From Harmothoe impar (Eukaryota; Annelida; Polychaeta; Phyllodocida; Polynoidae), in assembly GCA_947462335.1 (NCBI GenBank), contig OX381717.1:44993523-45057522 (forward strand): 64,000 nucleotides of DNA, given 5' to 3'. Below, one piece after another: positions 45,186 through 60,100 of the stretch (position 1 is the first letter of the stretch; each line of letters opens with the position of its first letter). The notes beneath the pieces were generated by a model. It saw only the letters and a list, made by a program, of their open reading frames with translations, did no database searches and was not told the origin of the DNA. Position numbers and translations under genes: made by a program.

Positions 45186-48100
45186 GTGAGTACAAGTTTC
45201 TAATTATTTAAAATGAAATTGAGATTGAGATTTCCTTTTTAGATGTGATTAATGTGTTTTTTTTTAGAATCACAGTTCGGTGGTCTTCGATTTATCAAAG
45301 CGTCCTTCTCATCGCTACAATCCCGCTAGTTATATCACTAGAACAGTACTAAAGACACGTGTAGACCCCTCGGGGGGCGGCGTAGCCTTTGGGGATGGTA
45401 TAGTGATTTAATACTTGTAGTAGGGTGGCTGGAAGGCCTGACCAATCTCGCTGGCCGTATCTGATCCTATGTTAAACGACTCTTTTAAGATGTCTTCTCA
45501 TTATTGCTAGGGAGCAGATAGAGAGTTCTAGTAAGTTGATATGAAGAGATATTGAATGGATCAATCATATACGAGCTAAAAAAAGAATAATGAATTGTAT
45601 TACATGATGTAATCATGGGGCAATGTTGACAGACCTTCACATTTCGAGCATATTTTGAGCTCTATAAGTGATTCATTTCCCCCAACTGTCAGTTATGAGA
45701 ATTCACACTGAGCAAAGGCAAATCCATATATCAATGAGATTCTTTCTTTGTTGTTGTGGTATTGAATGCAGGTACACACTAGTATGATTTAATTTGTGCA
45801 TGTAAAATTATTTGTATGGTAGATAAAGCACTTAAAATTATATCTTTTTAACTTAGAATTTGTAAAGAAATTATGAATTGGCAATTTTTGGCAAAGTACC
45901 ACAGAGAGATCTGAATTAACTTAATATGATACTTTTTGAATGGAAATAATAGCCCCTAGCGTCAGCCAGCGTCAGGCTATCTCCTGGGGGTGAGGTGTGG
46001 ATTCTAATCAGTTTAGACACATTCTGACACCAGGTGACAGCATTGCACAGCACATGTTTCTATTGGCCTCAATGGTCCATGAACGGAGCTGAGGTCATTA
46101 GTGTGGGGACTTTAACCCAGGTGGCATACTTGTACAGTGGGTTCACTGTTTGTGAAGGCTTCATTGAGGAATGGCACGAGTTCAAACCTGTCAGACAGTG
46201 TAGCAGGGTGAGGTGATTTCAACCAAAGATATCTTCTCCCCTATTGACTTTATGAGAATTGCAAAGACAGTTTATAAGATGTGAGGATTCAAGCTATAAG
46301 TACATCTATATCACCTCTATGCTGTCTCATTATATAAAAATGGTCCGGCCACCCTACAACTTGTAGACGTTGTAGTCATGGGGTAAAAAATGTAATGCAA
46401 CTCTTGGAACTATCAACTCACAATGGCAGCATATATTCATCATGCCGACCGCTATTATGATTGAGACACTACCAATGAGTTGATCGGCATCATCACATCC
46501 TTGCGCTAAAACGGGACCTGCAACCTGCAAAGAAATCCTAATGATCAATTATGCAGATATTGCTATCCTGACAGTAAAAGTTGTATCAGTTACCTGGACG
46601 TTTTAAATGAACGCTGAGGTTCCCATTCTTATATCCAAAACCTCGAGTACCACTCCTTGCTCCACATAACCCTCGGTGGAGCGCCATTAGCCCTTTAAGT
46701 GTTAATAAAATGAGGGTAGAGTTAGTTAGAGAAACTATGATTATTAGCAGGGAATTGGTGTGATGGTGTGTGCGGATACTATGACACCTGTTCTATAGTG
46801 CAATTATTTATGATTATCTACACTGAACAATGATAGCTAGTGAAAATGCGCAGTACCTAAAATGTGCTGCAGTTTTGGTTTTGAGCGGGACAATTATGTT
46901 TGGTGCCATGGAGCTCCCAGGCCCACCCCTCCCGCAATATTTCACATTAGGTATTACCATACACGAGGCCAAAAAAGAAGACGGTCTATATCAGGTAACA
47001 TGGCAAGAAAATGAAGGGCCGGTAAGTCGGATCTTTTCAATTTTTTTTAACATGAAAGTACTACCGTGCCTCTTTAAAGACCCTAAAATTGACCAAAAAA
47101 GGGTAAATATACGGAAATCAAACTTGCATAATAGAACGTAGGGACAGCCCTGCTTCGTTAGGGTCGGTCAACAAACCTCTTATTTTTTTGGCCTGAACAG
47201 TATTACTGACATTGACAGATGCATCTACTATTATAGTTTACAGTAGAAAAGATGGTATTTTTGAGTTCACTATTATAATGTAACATCGCAGCACTATGTG
47301 TTATATCAAGTGAGTCTGTGTGACTGGACCTGTGCAGCACATGAGCATTTTTTAGTGCATACACAGAGGAAATAAACAGCGTTAAAAGGGAGTCCGGGTT
47401 GCCTCCAGAAGGCCTCCCCTCGAGAGGGGAGTCCAGGTCGAATAAAGGAGTCTAGGTGACTCTCCTGCTGACCTAAGGGAGTCACATGGGGGAGTCATTT
47501 AGTTCTGTGGCCCCCTCAGGTGACTCCCTTAGGTAAGCTAGAGAGTCACCTGGGCTCCCTTATGCGACCTAGTCTCCCCTGAACAGGGGAGTCATTCGGG
47601 AGGCAACCTGGACTCCCTTTTGACGCTGTTTCTTCTCTCTGTGTAACATACTCTGGAACGTGCCGAGTGTGTGAGGTTTGAATTATTGGGATAGGGAGCA
47701 ACACAAAAACACCCGGTGTGACTAACGACACTTCAATCTTGTTACATCCGTTTTGTAACTTTTTGAGAAGGAATAAATCAGGTAAAAAGCACCCAAAGTG
47801 ATGAGCTGACAAGAGCATTACCCATCAACATAGACCATTATCCACTTAGGGTGTGTTAATTTGTGTCATTAATCTCATTATGTGTGCTAATTAACCAATT
47901 CCAGGCAATGTGAGACAGCTACCATTATACAATAATGATGACTTAGAAAGTATACAGAGCATAGCCACTGCACCCTAAACCCCCACCTCCCCTATAAAGG
48001 CTCAGACTGCCGGTCCTCACTCAGCTCCGACTGTTACTGGAGGGGCAGCAAGTCTTTCGCCTTTAAGGGAATAACCCTATTTCTACTAAGGTGGCATGTC

Positions 48101-51100
48101 AGGAGAGAGTTAAACACATCCCTTTGTCATGACGCATGATAGATTGGGTGGAGAGTGTGTCAAACATGTCACGTATAGCAAGAAACTTTGTATGAGTATA
48201 AGTACACGGATATGAAAAATATACCCTCCCTTTGGTAACAAAACACGTAGTATTCATCAACCCTTTCAGAACAGTCTAATGCCTGAATGTGCTATGCCCC
48301 TTTTGTCTTCTTATATGCATGAATTCACCAATTCACCAACTTTCTGGCGCTGCCTTGGTGAATGGTACTTAATAGAGGAAACTGTCTTCACTTTTTTTTA
48401 ATTCGTAGAGACCACTCTTTATCCTATACCTTTTGACTCTGAGCTTCCTTCCAGGCATATGAACCACACATCTTGAATTTAAATCTGCCATAATAATGAC
48501 ATCATTACATATACATAATAAGAGCATTTCTATAACGAGTTACAAGCCTGTAGCCTGATTATCTTTTGGGAGAGGTTAGGGAAATTAGAGCTAGGGGTAG
48601 AGGCTATGGAAATTGAGTCAATCATGAGCCTCCTCCTACCAACATTCAAAGACGGGACATAGTATACCATACATTGACAAGGCGTCTTCTTTGCCCGCCG
48701 TGTCCGTGGACCCTGTGATGCACTGATGCATGCAAGAATTATCTAGGGTAACTCCAACCCCTGATTGATGGAGTCTTTTCCACATAATTATATATGACTT
48801 CAAGGTAGGTTCCTGCCTTGGACCAGAAACAGTTAGATCTACTCCAAACCTTTTCCAGTATATTTTACTTAATCTAAAAGCAAAAAGGCAAAATAAACAG
48901 GGGTTGTCATACTACTTTTTAATATCCAATTTAAATCTATGAATTAAAGAAAACGAGTTTTGTAAGATTGAGGATGAAAGATTTTATGTTGTAGCATTCT
49001 TGATGAACAAAAGTAGTGACATGATTCAGATTTATATTCCTCAAGAATGACTTGTGGGCCATTGGAATGAAGATTATAATGTTTGTGTCATGTTCTGCGA
49101 AAAAGGCCCTTAGTGCAGGGTGACAGCTATATGACTCCCCTGGGTGACTCTCACAGGTCATCCAGGGGAGTCATCCCTTAGGCAGTCTGGGCTCCTCTAA
49201 AAAGAGGAGTCATTTTGAAGGCAACGTGGGCTCTCCTTTGACTATGTTTCTTTTCTCTGTGTAAGCTCTGTGGCGCGTCTTTCCAGTGCAGGACTTCAGC
49301 CCTGAGGATTCGCGTTCATATTGATCAGTAAGACCACCACTCAAGGGTTTATCTTCTCCCATTCACATAAAGATCAGCGGAAAACCGTTCACTGATCACA
49401 TTCTAAAGAGCTAAATGCATCTGACCCACCTTTAAGCCAAATGATGACCCACCCAGATTTTAGATCTTGCCGACTTGCTATTATACCTGTTAATGATTCG
49501 ATAGTATCTGCCCATCAAGTCAACTATCGCACAAAGCTGTAGTTGTATAGTACGACTTGCCAACATTGTGCACACTGTCAGAGTCAAGACACTTTAAAGA
49601 TAGATGATGGACTTCTTAGGTATCCGTTCAATGAGAGGACCACCAACTGCCTAGTATGGCCGTGTCTGACCCCATATACCCTTTAGGGTAGATTTACCAC
49701 GAGTCAGACACATACCCTGAGATGGACACTGAACCTGGTAGTCATTCATATACAATACAACTTAGAGTGGTTCCTTGATGGAAAGAATTACACTTGATCT
49801 TTATTATCTTTAACAAATAAAGAGGGTTAAATACTTGAAGAAACACAAAATCAAGAGTCCGTCTCCAGGCATTACGTCCGGCTCAAGGTGAATCTACCGT
49901 AGTGGGCGATCCTACATTATCACCATCTGCCATTTTGTTTCTAAAGTCTGAAATACCCTCCACCTTATCAAAGCTCAGTTTACCCTTTTTAAATAACCAT
50001 GATAGACATATAACCCTTTGAGGGTAGTATCGTGGAAGGATATCAGGTGGCATGACACACCAATGCAGCTGCATGCATAATGCCAGGGATATAAAATATG
50101 GGAACTTGACGATACAAGCCAAGAAAGCCGACTTTTCACTTCAGATGTTCAACATTGTAGCTGAAATGATATTTCTAATTTGATATAGTTCAAAGCTGGT
50201 CAAATAAAACAATATTATACACGATCACAAAGCTGCAGTGAAGACAGCAAAATTGATACAAATTACAATATCACATTAAGATGCGTGGATAAGTGACCTT
50301 CATAAGCACAGGATCTTAAGCCGGTCTTGAATAAATACAGTGTAAGATACACAAACTTGCAACAAATTAATTGACTAAAAGCTTAGTTTCGAATAAGGAC
50401 CTTATACATCACACTATGGTAGGTCATACTGTTTACTCAAATGTAATGTTACACCTTTGAAAAAAATGGCGGATACTATGTATGGCCTGAAGTAAATCGA
50501 ACCCCCTTTTCCGTTATATAATAATGGTGAAACTAAGCAACTTACACAGAAAATCTAAATGACCCGGCCTTTAATCTGAAAAGGCTATCCTAGGTTAGTC
50601 ATAGGGACATTGCTCAGGGATGACCAAGCGCTATCCAAAAATGACTGAGATAAAACAGCATATGACTAATGCCTCACTAAAAAGGACTTAGCCTAAAACT
50701 CATTGACCTAGGTTTGTCATTTGGGAGCCACAAAAATAACTAACTTGCTTAGGCTATAGTGAAACCGGTCTTATAGGGGGCCAAAGAATATCAGTGTGGT
50801 AACCAATGTGGGTATAAAGTGGTCCTGCCTTCACTAAGGTCAGGAGTGAGACGTTGCTGACCTTCAGCCTACCTATACATATTTTCAAGAGGTTGTATAA
50901 TCATGCTGGGGACCAGCAGGATTGATGGGTTAATAGTAAACTTCCAAAGCATTCTTAGGGTCTTCAGCTCCAATACTTAAACAGACATCTTTACATACAT
51001 CACAACAATCAGTTACTAACACACAGTATACATCTATGTTGTTCACCTTTCCCTGGTAATTCAAAAAGTAGTGGACTCTCTGCACCCCATCTAGCAATGT

Positions 51101-54100
51101 GTACGCATCTTTCCCATTTGACCTATATTGGTCAGTGAAGCTTGGAAATAGTGCAGGTCGTTATCTTTTATGCTTGTTTTAATGATGGTGGGTCATACAT
51201 ATATACTGTACGATTTCTGAGGAGTAAGGTTGGTGAATGGTCTTGTATAACACTTACTAATAGGTATATGTCGTAATTAGAATTGAAATGGTTATTTTCC
51301 TGTTTGTTCAAAGGGGAGAAAAAGAAGAAGCTTTAAATAATGTACCTAACACATGTGTAAAAATTGGTTGACCATTTAGTCTTATAATTTTTATTGACAC
51401 AGTTTAAAAAAAGAATTATCCATCCTGTCCGAATGGTTCAGTCACATTGTACGCATTGAACATTAGGGTCATCGGGTTAATATGATGCCTGGATGCGCAT
51501 GTGCACGTTGTTATCGCACACATAGGTTTGAACTATTGATCATATGCTTTTTATTGGCACGGTTATGAATAAGAACATTATGAGTCAATAAACATGATAT
51601 GTTCATATTGCTTCACATCATACCCATAAGGTCAGTAATGTACCTGAACAGAGCAATGGTTACCCAGTAAACCAGGGCGAGCTTGGGCGAGCCATGGGCA
51701 TACCCAAGCTAACCCTATTACATTGGCTTGGGGAATGCCCACGGCATGCCCAAGCTCACACTAGTTTACTGAGGAGTTACTCACAGAGGCACAGCTTGCA
51801 TTTAAGCACTATAACATCCCTAAAGGATTGTACTTTTAACCCTTTACGGGCAGATGTGGCTAAAATATGACATTTGTCATCACCAATGCAGCCCCGGCAA
51901 ATAACTTGCCGGTGCTGCAGTGGTGCATCATGCCGACCCTTCAGGATTGTCTTGACCCCTTATGGTCGTCATGATGCTTGAATGCAGCAATGGTGAGTCA
52001 CTCGCCAGGGCTGCATTCATACATCATGACGACTGAAGGCAAGAGGCATTAGGGCATGATGCCGCCCTTAAAGGGTTAAATAGACATCCTGCACTACACA
52101 TCTGTGCCCTCCGTAACCAAGGTCACTAAATAAAGATGTCTGCTGGCAACGCCTTCCTACCATTCAGGTGTTGCCATGGTAACCCTTTCATGAATGACTG
52201 AGTGAATCTCTCCCGACTGGGTTTAGTGTACTGACTCGGAGGCAAAAGAACATTGATATTTGTGTTATTTCGCTAAACGTTCTTCATTTAGAATGGTATT
52301 TATGCATCGATCATCATCATGTATAAGTTTATAGATAGAGTGTATCTAATTTGGCTGGGGTCCCTTTTTAGAGGAATCCCTTTTATCTTATGTTGAGTAT
52401 TTATTTTTGCTATTGATATTCCACCCAGAAAAACAAGCGATACATCGGAATGAAATGATATGATTAGCCTACACATTAAGATGGAGATAATTACAATTGC
52501 CCAAGGCTTATAACTCTTATGCAGGTTCTCATAGCTCATACGTTTCCATAGCTCATACGTTTCCATATCTAACTTATATCCAGTAATTAGTTTGCGATTG
52601 ATTTGTATGTGTTATAAAGACAAGAAGTTTCTTTTGTTCTCCCAGTCAACTGTGGTATAATGATATATATTTTCCTTGTACATTGCAGTGTTCCAGGATG
52701 TGCATGTGATGATATTTGTTGGCTTTGGCTTCCTGATGACCTTCTTGAAGCGTTATGGCTTCTCGTCGGTGGCCATGAACATGCTGATCGCCGCCTTCTG
52801 TATCCAATGGTCCATGCTGGTTCACGGCTTCTTCCATCTGCACAATGGACACATTGAGATCAACATCCTATCGTAAGTATAGCACTTTAAAGCGCTGGTC
52901 GAGTAGCCTATGTCTAGTTGTCTTAGGTTTGTATTCCACTGATGTGATGTGCTGTAATCCTGTCGGTCAGACTAGATGTGTCCATAAGTTTAACAGTTCT
53001 GTGGGGGTCGCGTATAGGTGAAAAGCATTTTATAGAACTGCCAGGAATCGAACCTAGGTCGCCCTATCCAGAATCAGGAATGTTAACTACTACACCACCG
53101 TTCCTTGGCTGTCCATCTACACCCTACCCTAGTTACTGGATCGGTATGGTACAGAGGGGGAGGATTACCCAGGTGTTTCACCCCTTCGGGCTTTCCACCA
53201 GGGTGTTGGTTATCTGACCCCTACACTACTTTCATCCGATGATGGAATCTCAGCTGACTTACATCAGTGGAATACTGCGTGCCCACAGATTTCTACAAAA
53301 TAACCTTCCTTTTTGCTTTCCACAGACGGTTAATCCTGTGATATCATAGGCAACTAATGGTAATCCCTACAAATGTGATGAGGTAAATCAATCCCTCACA
53401 ATTTTCATGATAATCGATCATAATAAAAGTATTACATACCTGTGATGACTGGTGCCTTTATTACAAACTGTTATATGGGATATAAAAGTTACCCATATAA
53501 ACCGAACAAAACAGTATTTGGCATTACAAGGTCAGTGTGGTTTACCAAATAGGTACTTATGTAACTCTTTTTTTCTACTAGTCATCCGCCTTTACTTTAG
53601 TGAATGTGGCACATCTACAAAACTGAGTACAATTTCTATGTATTGAGTATCAAGGGCTGGATACCAATAGCCACTCAAGCATGGAGATTTATTGGTAAAG
53701 TGTAGGACCCCAAACAAGGTCAACGGATAGGAAGAGACCTGTTGGAATGTATACATACACACCACACTGAATTGTGAATGTGGATACTAAGTGCTGACTT
53801 AACTGTGTGTAGTAACCTACTGGGGACACCACCAATGTGTATCACTTAATAGCCGTTGCCGGAGTAGATGAAGTTAATGCAACTCTTACTAGCAAGACAT
53901 ATCTCCAAAATGTATTGCCTATAATAAATAGAAGTGAGTAGTTTAGATAAACAGGGCAAAAAGCCTTTTTGAGGAAATAGACCAGGTTATTCTTTGAGAC
54001 CATACATGCGTTGCTACTGCAGCGTTGGCAAGACTACTCTCTTTAGGGCATAATGCTTTAATGCAGAACTGGCAGGTTACTAATTAGTGCTACGTTCATC

Positions 54101-57100
54101 AATCATGTCAACATACAGTACTGTGTTTTCAAGCACTATTCAACTCTTACTTCAAAACACTATGCGGCGCTCAAATCTTGCAGGGCAGCTAACACAGTGT
54201 TTATCATTCATTACTCACTTGAGTCGTACACATGATTTTGTGGTTATTCAAGCATTTCAAGCTCTTTATATTTGAAAAATGGTAAAGTTTCAGTGTTATT
54301 ATTTCCAAAACACAGACACAAGAATAACTTCTAATTCCCTTGTTCATCTCAGGGTATGTGTCTAGCTCATGCTGAATCTACCCTATTCCAATCACAAAAG
54401 TATTATCATGAATCTACATAAGTACTATTTTTACCTTTAATTTGTCCACCGCCTGCAGCATGTTACTGTCAGACTTTGCCTCTGCGGCTGTCCTCATCAC
54501 CTTTGGCTGTATGTTGGGTAAACTCAGCCCGCTGCAGTACGTCATCCTCTCCCTCATCGAGATCCCCATCTTCGTCGTCAACGAGTGGCTCGGCCTTGAA
54601 GTTTTCGGGGTATGTTAATTGATTTATTTTATACATTAAGACAATTAAAAAAATAGGAGAGCTATTAGGGGGGAAGTTTTTACCTAATGTTCCTGTACCA
54701 TCATGATATTTCAGCAGAGTGCTCTTCAATCATGTCACTAAAATTGCTACTTTTCTGATCATGATGCATCAATGCAGACCGGCGAGTAACTTCCCGGTGC
54801 TACTTTGGTGCATTATGCATAAGACCCTGTTACTTGCAAGGGCTGCCTAATTTACTTGTAACAGTGAAAATACATATACTTCCAACAATATAAATATTTG
54901 CCTCTACATGGGTACCCGAAGTTTTGACCATGTCGCCGTGTCGATTTTTAGTAAAAGAGCAGTGTCAGCATGTCGATTTTTATACATAAAGAAACTCATA
55001 GAAAAATGTCTGTGGGTCGAATTGTATCTCAAATCTTTCTGTGTCACCCGTGTCGATCTTTAAAAGGGCTGTGTCGCCGTGTCGCCTGTGTCAACTTTTA
55101 CCCATGTCTAGGCACAAATATGATAACAATGGTTAACCTTGCAGGCTGTAGATGTGGGTGGCTCTATGTTTGTCCACATCTTTGGTGCCTTCTTTGGCAT
55201 CGCGTGCTCCTTCGTCCTCTACACCCCAGCAATTGAGGAGCAGGCACATAAAGAGGCGGCTACCTATGATCAGGACCTCTTCTCTATGGTCGGTGAGTGC
55301 CTTAATCATGTACGCTATGACCAGCTGATGCACGGTTGTATAATGCCTAAAATTTGTATAATATTATATGCACATTGTATAAGTGAATCATGTCAATCAA
55401 TTTTGGGTATACAGGCTATGTAGAATTGATGTATAATAATATATTCATGCAGCAACAAATATTGACAAAAACCTTTCTGTGACTTTTTTCTTGAGAGAAG
55501 TCAAACCTTTAGGAGCGTTATCTAGTTAAATGGAGAACTTGAGCTTGAACCCGACAAAATATCTCATGCTGCAGGAGAGCACTTAGTTCTGATATTTATG
55601 TGACTTTTGCAGGTACTATTTTCCTGTGGTTGTTCTGGCCATCCTTTAACGCTGCCCTGGCTCCGGGAGACGACCGCATCCGAGCAGTTCTCAACACATA
55701 CTTGGCGCTTTCCGCCTGTGCTGTGGTGGCTATTGCCATGTCTGCCGCTGTCAGTAAGGATAAATTCAATATGGTAAGTTTGTAATTAACTGACCCCCTA
55801 CCCCTTTAACCCTTAACCTTCTTACGACGGTGCACGACTAGAAGTTGAGAATTGTTGTTGTGATGCAACAATACAGCCGTGCTGAGTAACTCGCCGGTGA
55901 TGCTTGAATATAGCACTGGCGAGTTACTAATTAGGGCTTCATTCATGCATCATGACGTCTAAGGGCATGATCGATGCATTAATGCATTAATCATAAAAAT
56001 GAAATAAACCATTGGGTTTATAACCATTTTGAGGGTGTCACAGAGTCCAAAAACAGTTCCCAGAAAAATGGAATCCAGTGTTACCACGCCCCTGTAATTA
56101 GGAGTAACTATCTTTGTACTCGACATAACTCTGTAATCAAAATATCTTCATTTGTGTTTTTCAGGAGCATTTACAGAACGCCACCCTGGCTGGGGGAGTC
56201 GCGGTCGGCACCTCAGCTGACTTCATGATCCAACCCTGGGGCGCCATGACTATTGGTGCCTTAGCAGCCATTGTCTCCGTCTTTGGCTTCAGATTCATCC
56301 CTGTAAGTAAATTTTATGAATCTCTGTGTCTATATAATGACTTCATAAGATCATTTTACCATGGGCTTTGACCAATTAAAACCCTTTAAGGCAGGCATAA
56401 TGCTTTATCGCATTATGCCCTTCATCAGCATGATGCGTGATTGCAACACTGGCGAGTTCTTGGGGTTGATATACTCTCAAAGGGTCAGCAGTATTTGGTA
56501 TCCTACCTAAATAAAGTGAGATTCATTAAAATACAAGTGCGTCAGGGCTGTATTAGGGGTAAAATCCCCTATATTAGGCCTTTTTGTTGCCGTGAACTTC
56601 GAGCTATAGTAAAGCATCATTTATCCAATTAATACGAATCCCCATCTATCGCAGCCATCGCTGCATGCAATACATGCACATGATACATGCGGAGTGATAT
56701 TTCTGCATGGCCTACCTGGAGTTTTGGCAGGTGTCATTGGCGTTCTTGGAGCCAGCTCTGCTGAAATTGACGAATATGGGCCAAGGTAGGGGGTAATATA
56801 GGTCAGGTAGTCTTGTTAATTTATGTGTTTTTGCTTTCAGTCGCTCACGCTTTGTATATAGGTGTGGGAAGGTGTGTTGTTGGCTGTATATTGGTTCTTT
56901 GATTGTTGTATTTGTAAAACAAATGTATTTATGATTATGACCAAGCAAGATAAATGATAAGTGTTGCCGATGGCTATTAAAATACATTTTGGATTGATGA
57001 AGCACTGCCTTTTAAAATTCGTTACTTGGATTTTTCAAGATATCCGATGTTGATACACTTACACTGGTTCACTTAATTATCTAATACAACACTTAATTTT

Positions 57101-60100
57101 CATCCTGCATGGTCATAATTTTTTCTTGGTTGGTCAAAATGTTTTGTAGCTATCATGTTCTGTGGCTCATTACACTGTGTAGGCTGCTTGCGTTGAAAAG
57201 AAACCACCTGTACAATGAATTGCAATTGATTTTCTTTGTGCAAGATATATCTGGCACAAGGGAAATATGAAGTGATATAGCACCTTACCTTTTGTTATCA
57301 TTGCTTAGCCTCTGGAGGAGAAGATGAGGCTACATGACACTTGTGGTGTCATCAACCTCCATGGCCTGCCTGGTGTCCTTGCCGGAGTTATCGGTGTCAT
57401 CGCCGCCAGTTTTGCTCAGACCGAGGAATACGGGCCAAGGTATGGGCTTATAGGTTGTATAGCATAAGGCAAGGTTTAGTTGCATGAGGCATGAAATTAG
57501 TTACAGTTTTGAAACATATATTATTTTTACATAGATAATTTTCTTGTAAGTTTCTAGGTAAATTGTTTTGGGCTATGAGTAGCTCACCAATGAATTTCCC
57601 CTTGAGGTATTTTTTGAAATAATGAGTACGTTCTCCACTAACAATTGTTATAATAATTTACTTTCTAAACTTAATAGAACCTAGAATATACATACCTATA
57701 TGCAATGCCATAAGATAACAATGTTAATGAAACTCCATATATTCACTTGGTGTTTGTAATGTTGCCATAGTATGTGTACATAGTTATATTGTGTTGTGGT
57801 TGTATACAGCTGAATGTTTCGAGATTATAAGCTTTTATATTGCTTCAAGTGTCCATGTCCTCATTCACTATATCTAAACAGTTCCATTTCAATGTCTCTT
57901 AAGATATGATCCGTACTAAGTTCATTCAATATTACCCTAAAAGTCATGATCTTTAAGTTAAAGCATGAACACTTTATCTACGGGGAAGTCTTGACTTTCA
58001 AGTGAACTCATTAAATTTTAAGCATTAATGGTGTTAAATAAATGTTTGCTATATTACTTTTAAACTCCATGATATTCAAGTTTGATGTAAGGTTCTTTTA
58101 TCTAAGAGAAGCTCTTACATCTTAGGTGAACTTACTCAGGTCAGATTATTTAGTTTAAAAAAACAACCTTCAATGTTCATTCACCCTTTCCTGCTGTTCA
58201 ATATTATGGCCAAACTACACACATCTTATTTAGACCATGTACAATGATGTAATGTACCACAGATTATGTTTTTGAATCAGGATAATGCCCCTAAGCCTTA
58301 GAATATCCCTGCTTATCCCTAACACGCAGGTAGAAATGACCATCTGTAATTAAGCGCCTAGATTCCTACATCTCAAGGGAAAGTCCATCTAGCTGTTAAG
58401 GTGCAATAGGTCGCTTTAATGCATTATGACCTTTGGTCAATTGTTTTGGTCAGCAAGATGTAGGGAAGCAGCGCTGTTGGGCCTGTCATTTATGCATGCA
58501 TGGTGCAGATCCTAACGGGTTGATACACCGCCAAAAGATTAATAAGATGTTGGGAAAATGCAGCGCAAAGGCAGTATGATTTCAACGCAAATGCAGTGGG
58601 AATGCAACACGAATTTAGCAAGAATGCAGCATGCAGGGTCACTGCATTAGAATTTGAAGCATTTAGGCTTTTCACTAGTTAAATAATTATCTGTTAGTTA
58701 CATAAGTGAACTTTCTGTAGAGTTAGAGTAAAACATTACAGATTACTAGATAAAGAGACTCCGATAGAGTTCTAAATAAGGTAGTATTTTGCTCTGTTCT
58801 AACATATAGAAATTGTCTTCTGTGACTATCCCGATAACTCAAACACACTCCTCTGACAGGAGGACTACATGTATACCCGGTACTATGGGTTACTATAGTC
58901 CTCCCCTTCTTTAGTACTCAACATAATTGTACATTAAAGATAGACTATGTGGTAATAGTGTGCAAGGTATGATGTAACCTCTGAATAGTCACTCTCCAGG
59001 GAGTGTAACCCCCCCCCCTCCCCCCCCCCCACACACAAGGTATAGAGGACAGAGTGTCAAAGCATCTGTTAGGAGAATGAATGGTTGGCCTCATCTGAGC
59101 TTGCCTGTGAGAAGCTTTTGATGCAGGGTCTATAAATAGAAGGGATGGTAATCAACTACTTAAATGTCCATGGCTTGGTATCCCAATAGAAAGATTCAAG
59201 CTGGTGAGGACTGGTACTATGGGCCTTGTAAATAGGGAACATGTTGTATGCAGGTGTAATTCTTACAGCAGGGTATACAGATGGTGAAGTCTAGTGAAAT
59301 GACAAGTGTAGCCTCCAAAACATTAGAGGACTTCCCATGTATACGTGTTCTGGTAAACATGGTCTGCATTATTATAGGGTGGGCCCTAAGGTAAGATAAT
59401 TCTTCTGAAAAAGAAAATGGGAGAAGAATCCTAGGGTCGGCCTTATTTTAAAGCTATGGTCCGGTTGCCTGAAACACACCTCTTTTTTTTTTCTTTTTTT
59501 TTAATCTCAGAATTGAATTAAAAAAATAATGTCATGTTACACTATCTTCCTATTTTCACTTTTCCAACTAACAAAGGAAATCAAGTAATTAAGCTCTCTA
59601 AATTATATCTAATAATGTTTGTCCCATAAAAAATTCTTACATACATTTATGATAGGACTAAATTAAACATCACAGAACTTGTTAGTTCTATGTAAATTTG
59701 AATTTAAATCCACAAAATCCACAAATAAATAACCAAGTCTTGTTCACCACTATAAACTTGTTCATTATTTCAGCCTCTACTCCATCTTCCCTGCCCGGGT
59801 GCCTATGGCTAACACAACTGCCTTCGCTGAGTTATCTAAGGATCTGGATGTCGAGCCAGGGATGGGGCGATCAGCGAGTGACCAGGCCTCATACCAGGCT
59901 GTAGCAATAGCACACACCCTGGCCATATCCTTAGTTGGGGGAGCTCTTACAGGTAATTTCATTGATTCATTAAGTTCATTTTCTTCGATTTTCTGTAGCA
60001 ATTCAGTGACAACATCATACTTCAGGTAAATTTGTTGTCTGATGCACAAAGGCAGTGTACATATAGGGTAAGTAATTATACAGGTAACTTTTTTTTCTTT

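Larger units (their letters stand above)
45186..52688 (+). other. Rh intron 1 (7.5 kb) with repeats
   Basis: Contains MITEs at 46967-47193 and 47361-47644, a partial element at about 49120-49265, a CTAGGTTAGTCA-word repeat (50590-50760), a hairpin (51665-51771) and dispersed palindromes (about 51875-52080). No coding sequence was recognised. Confidence 0.7.
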
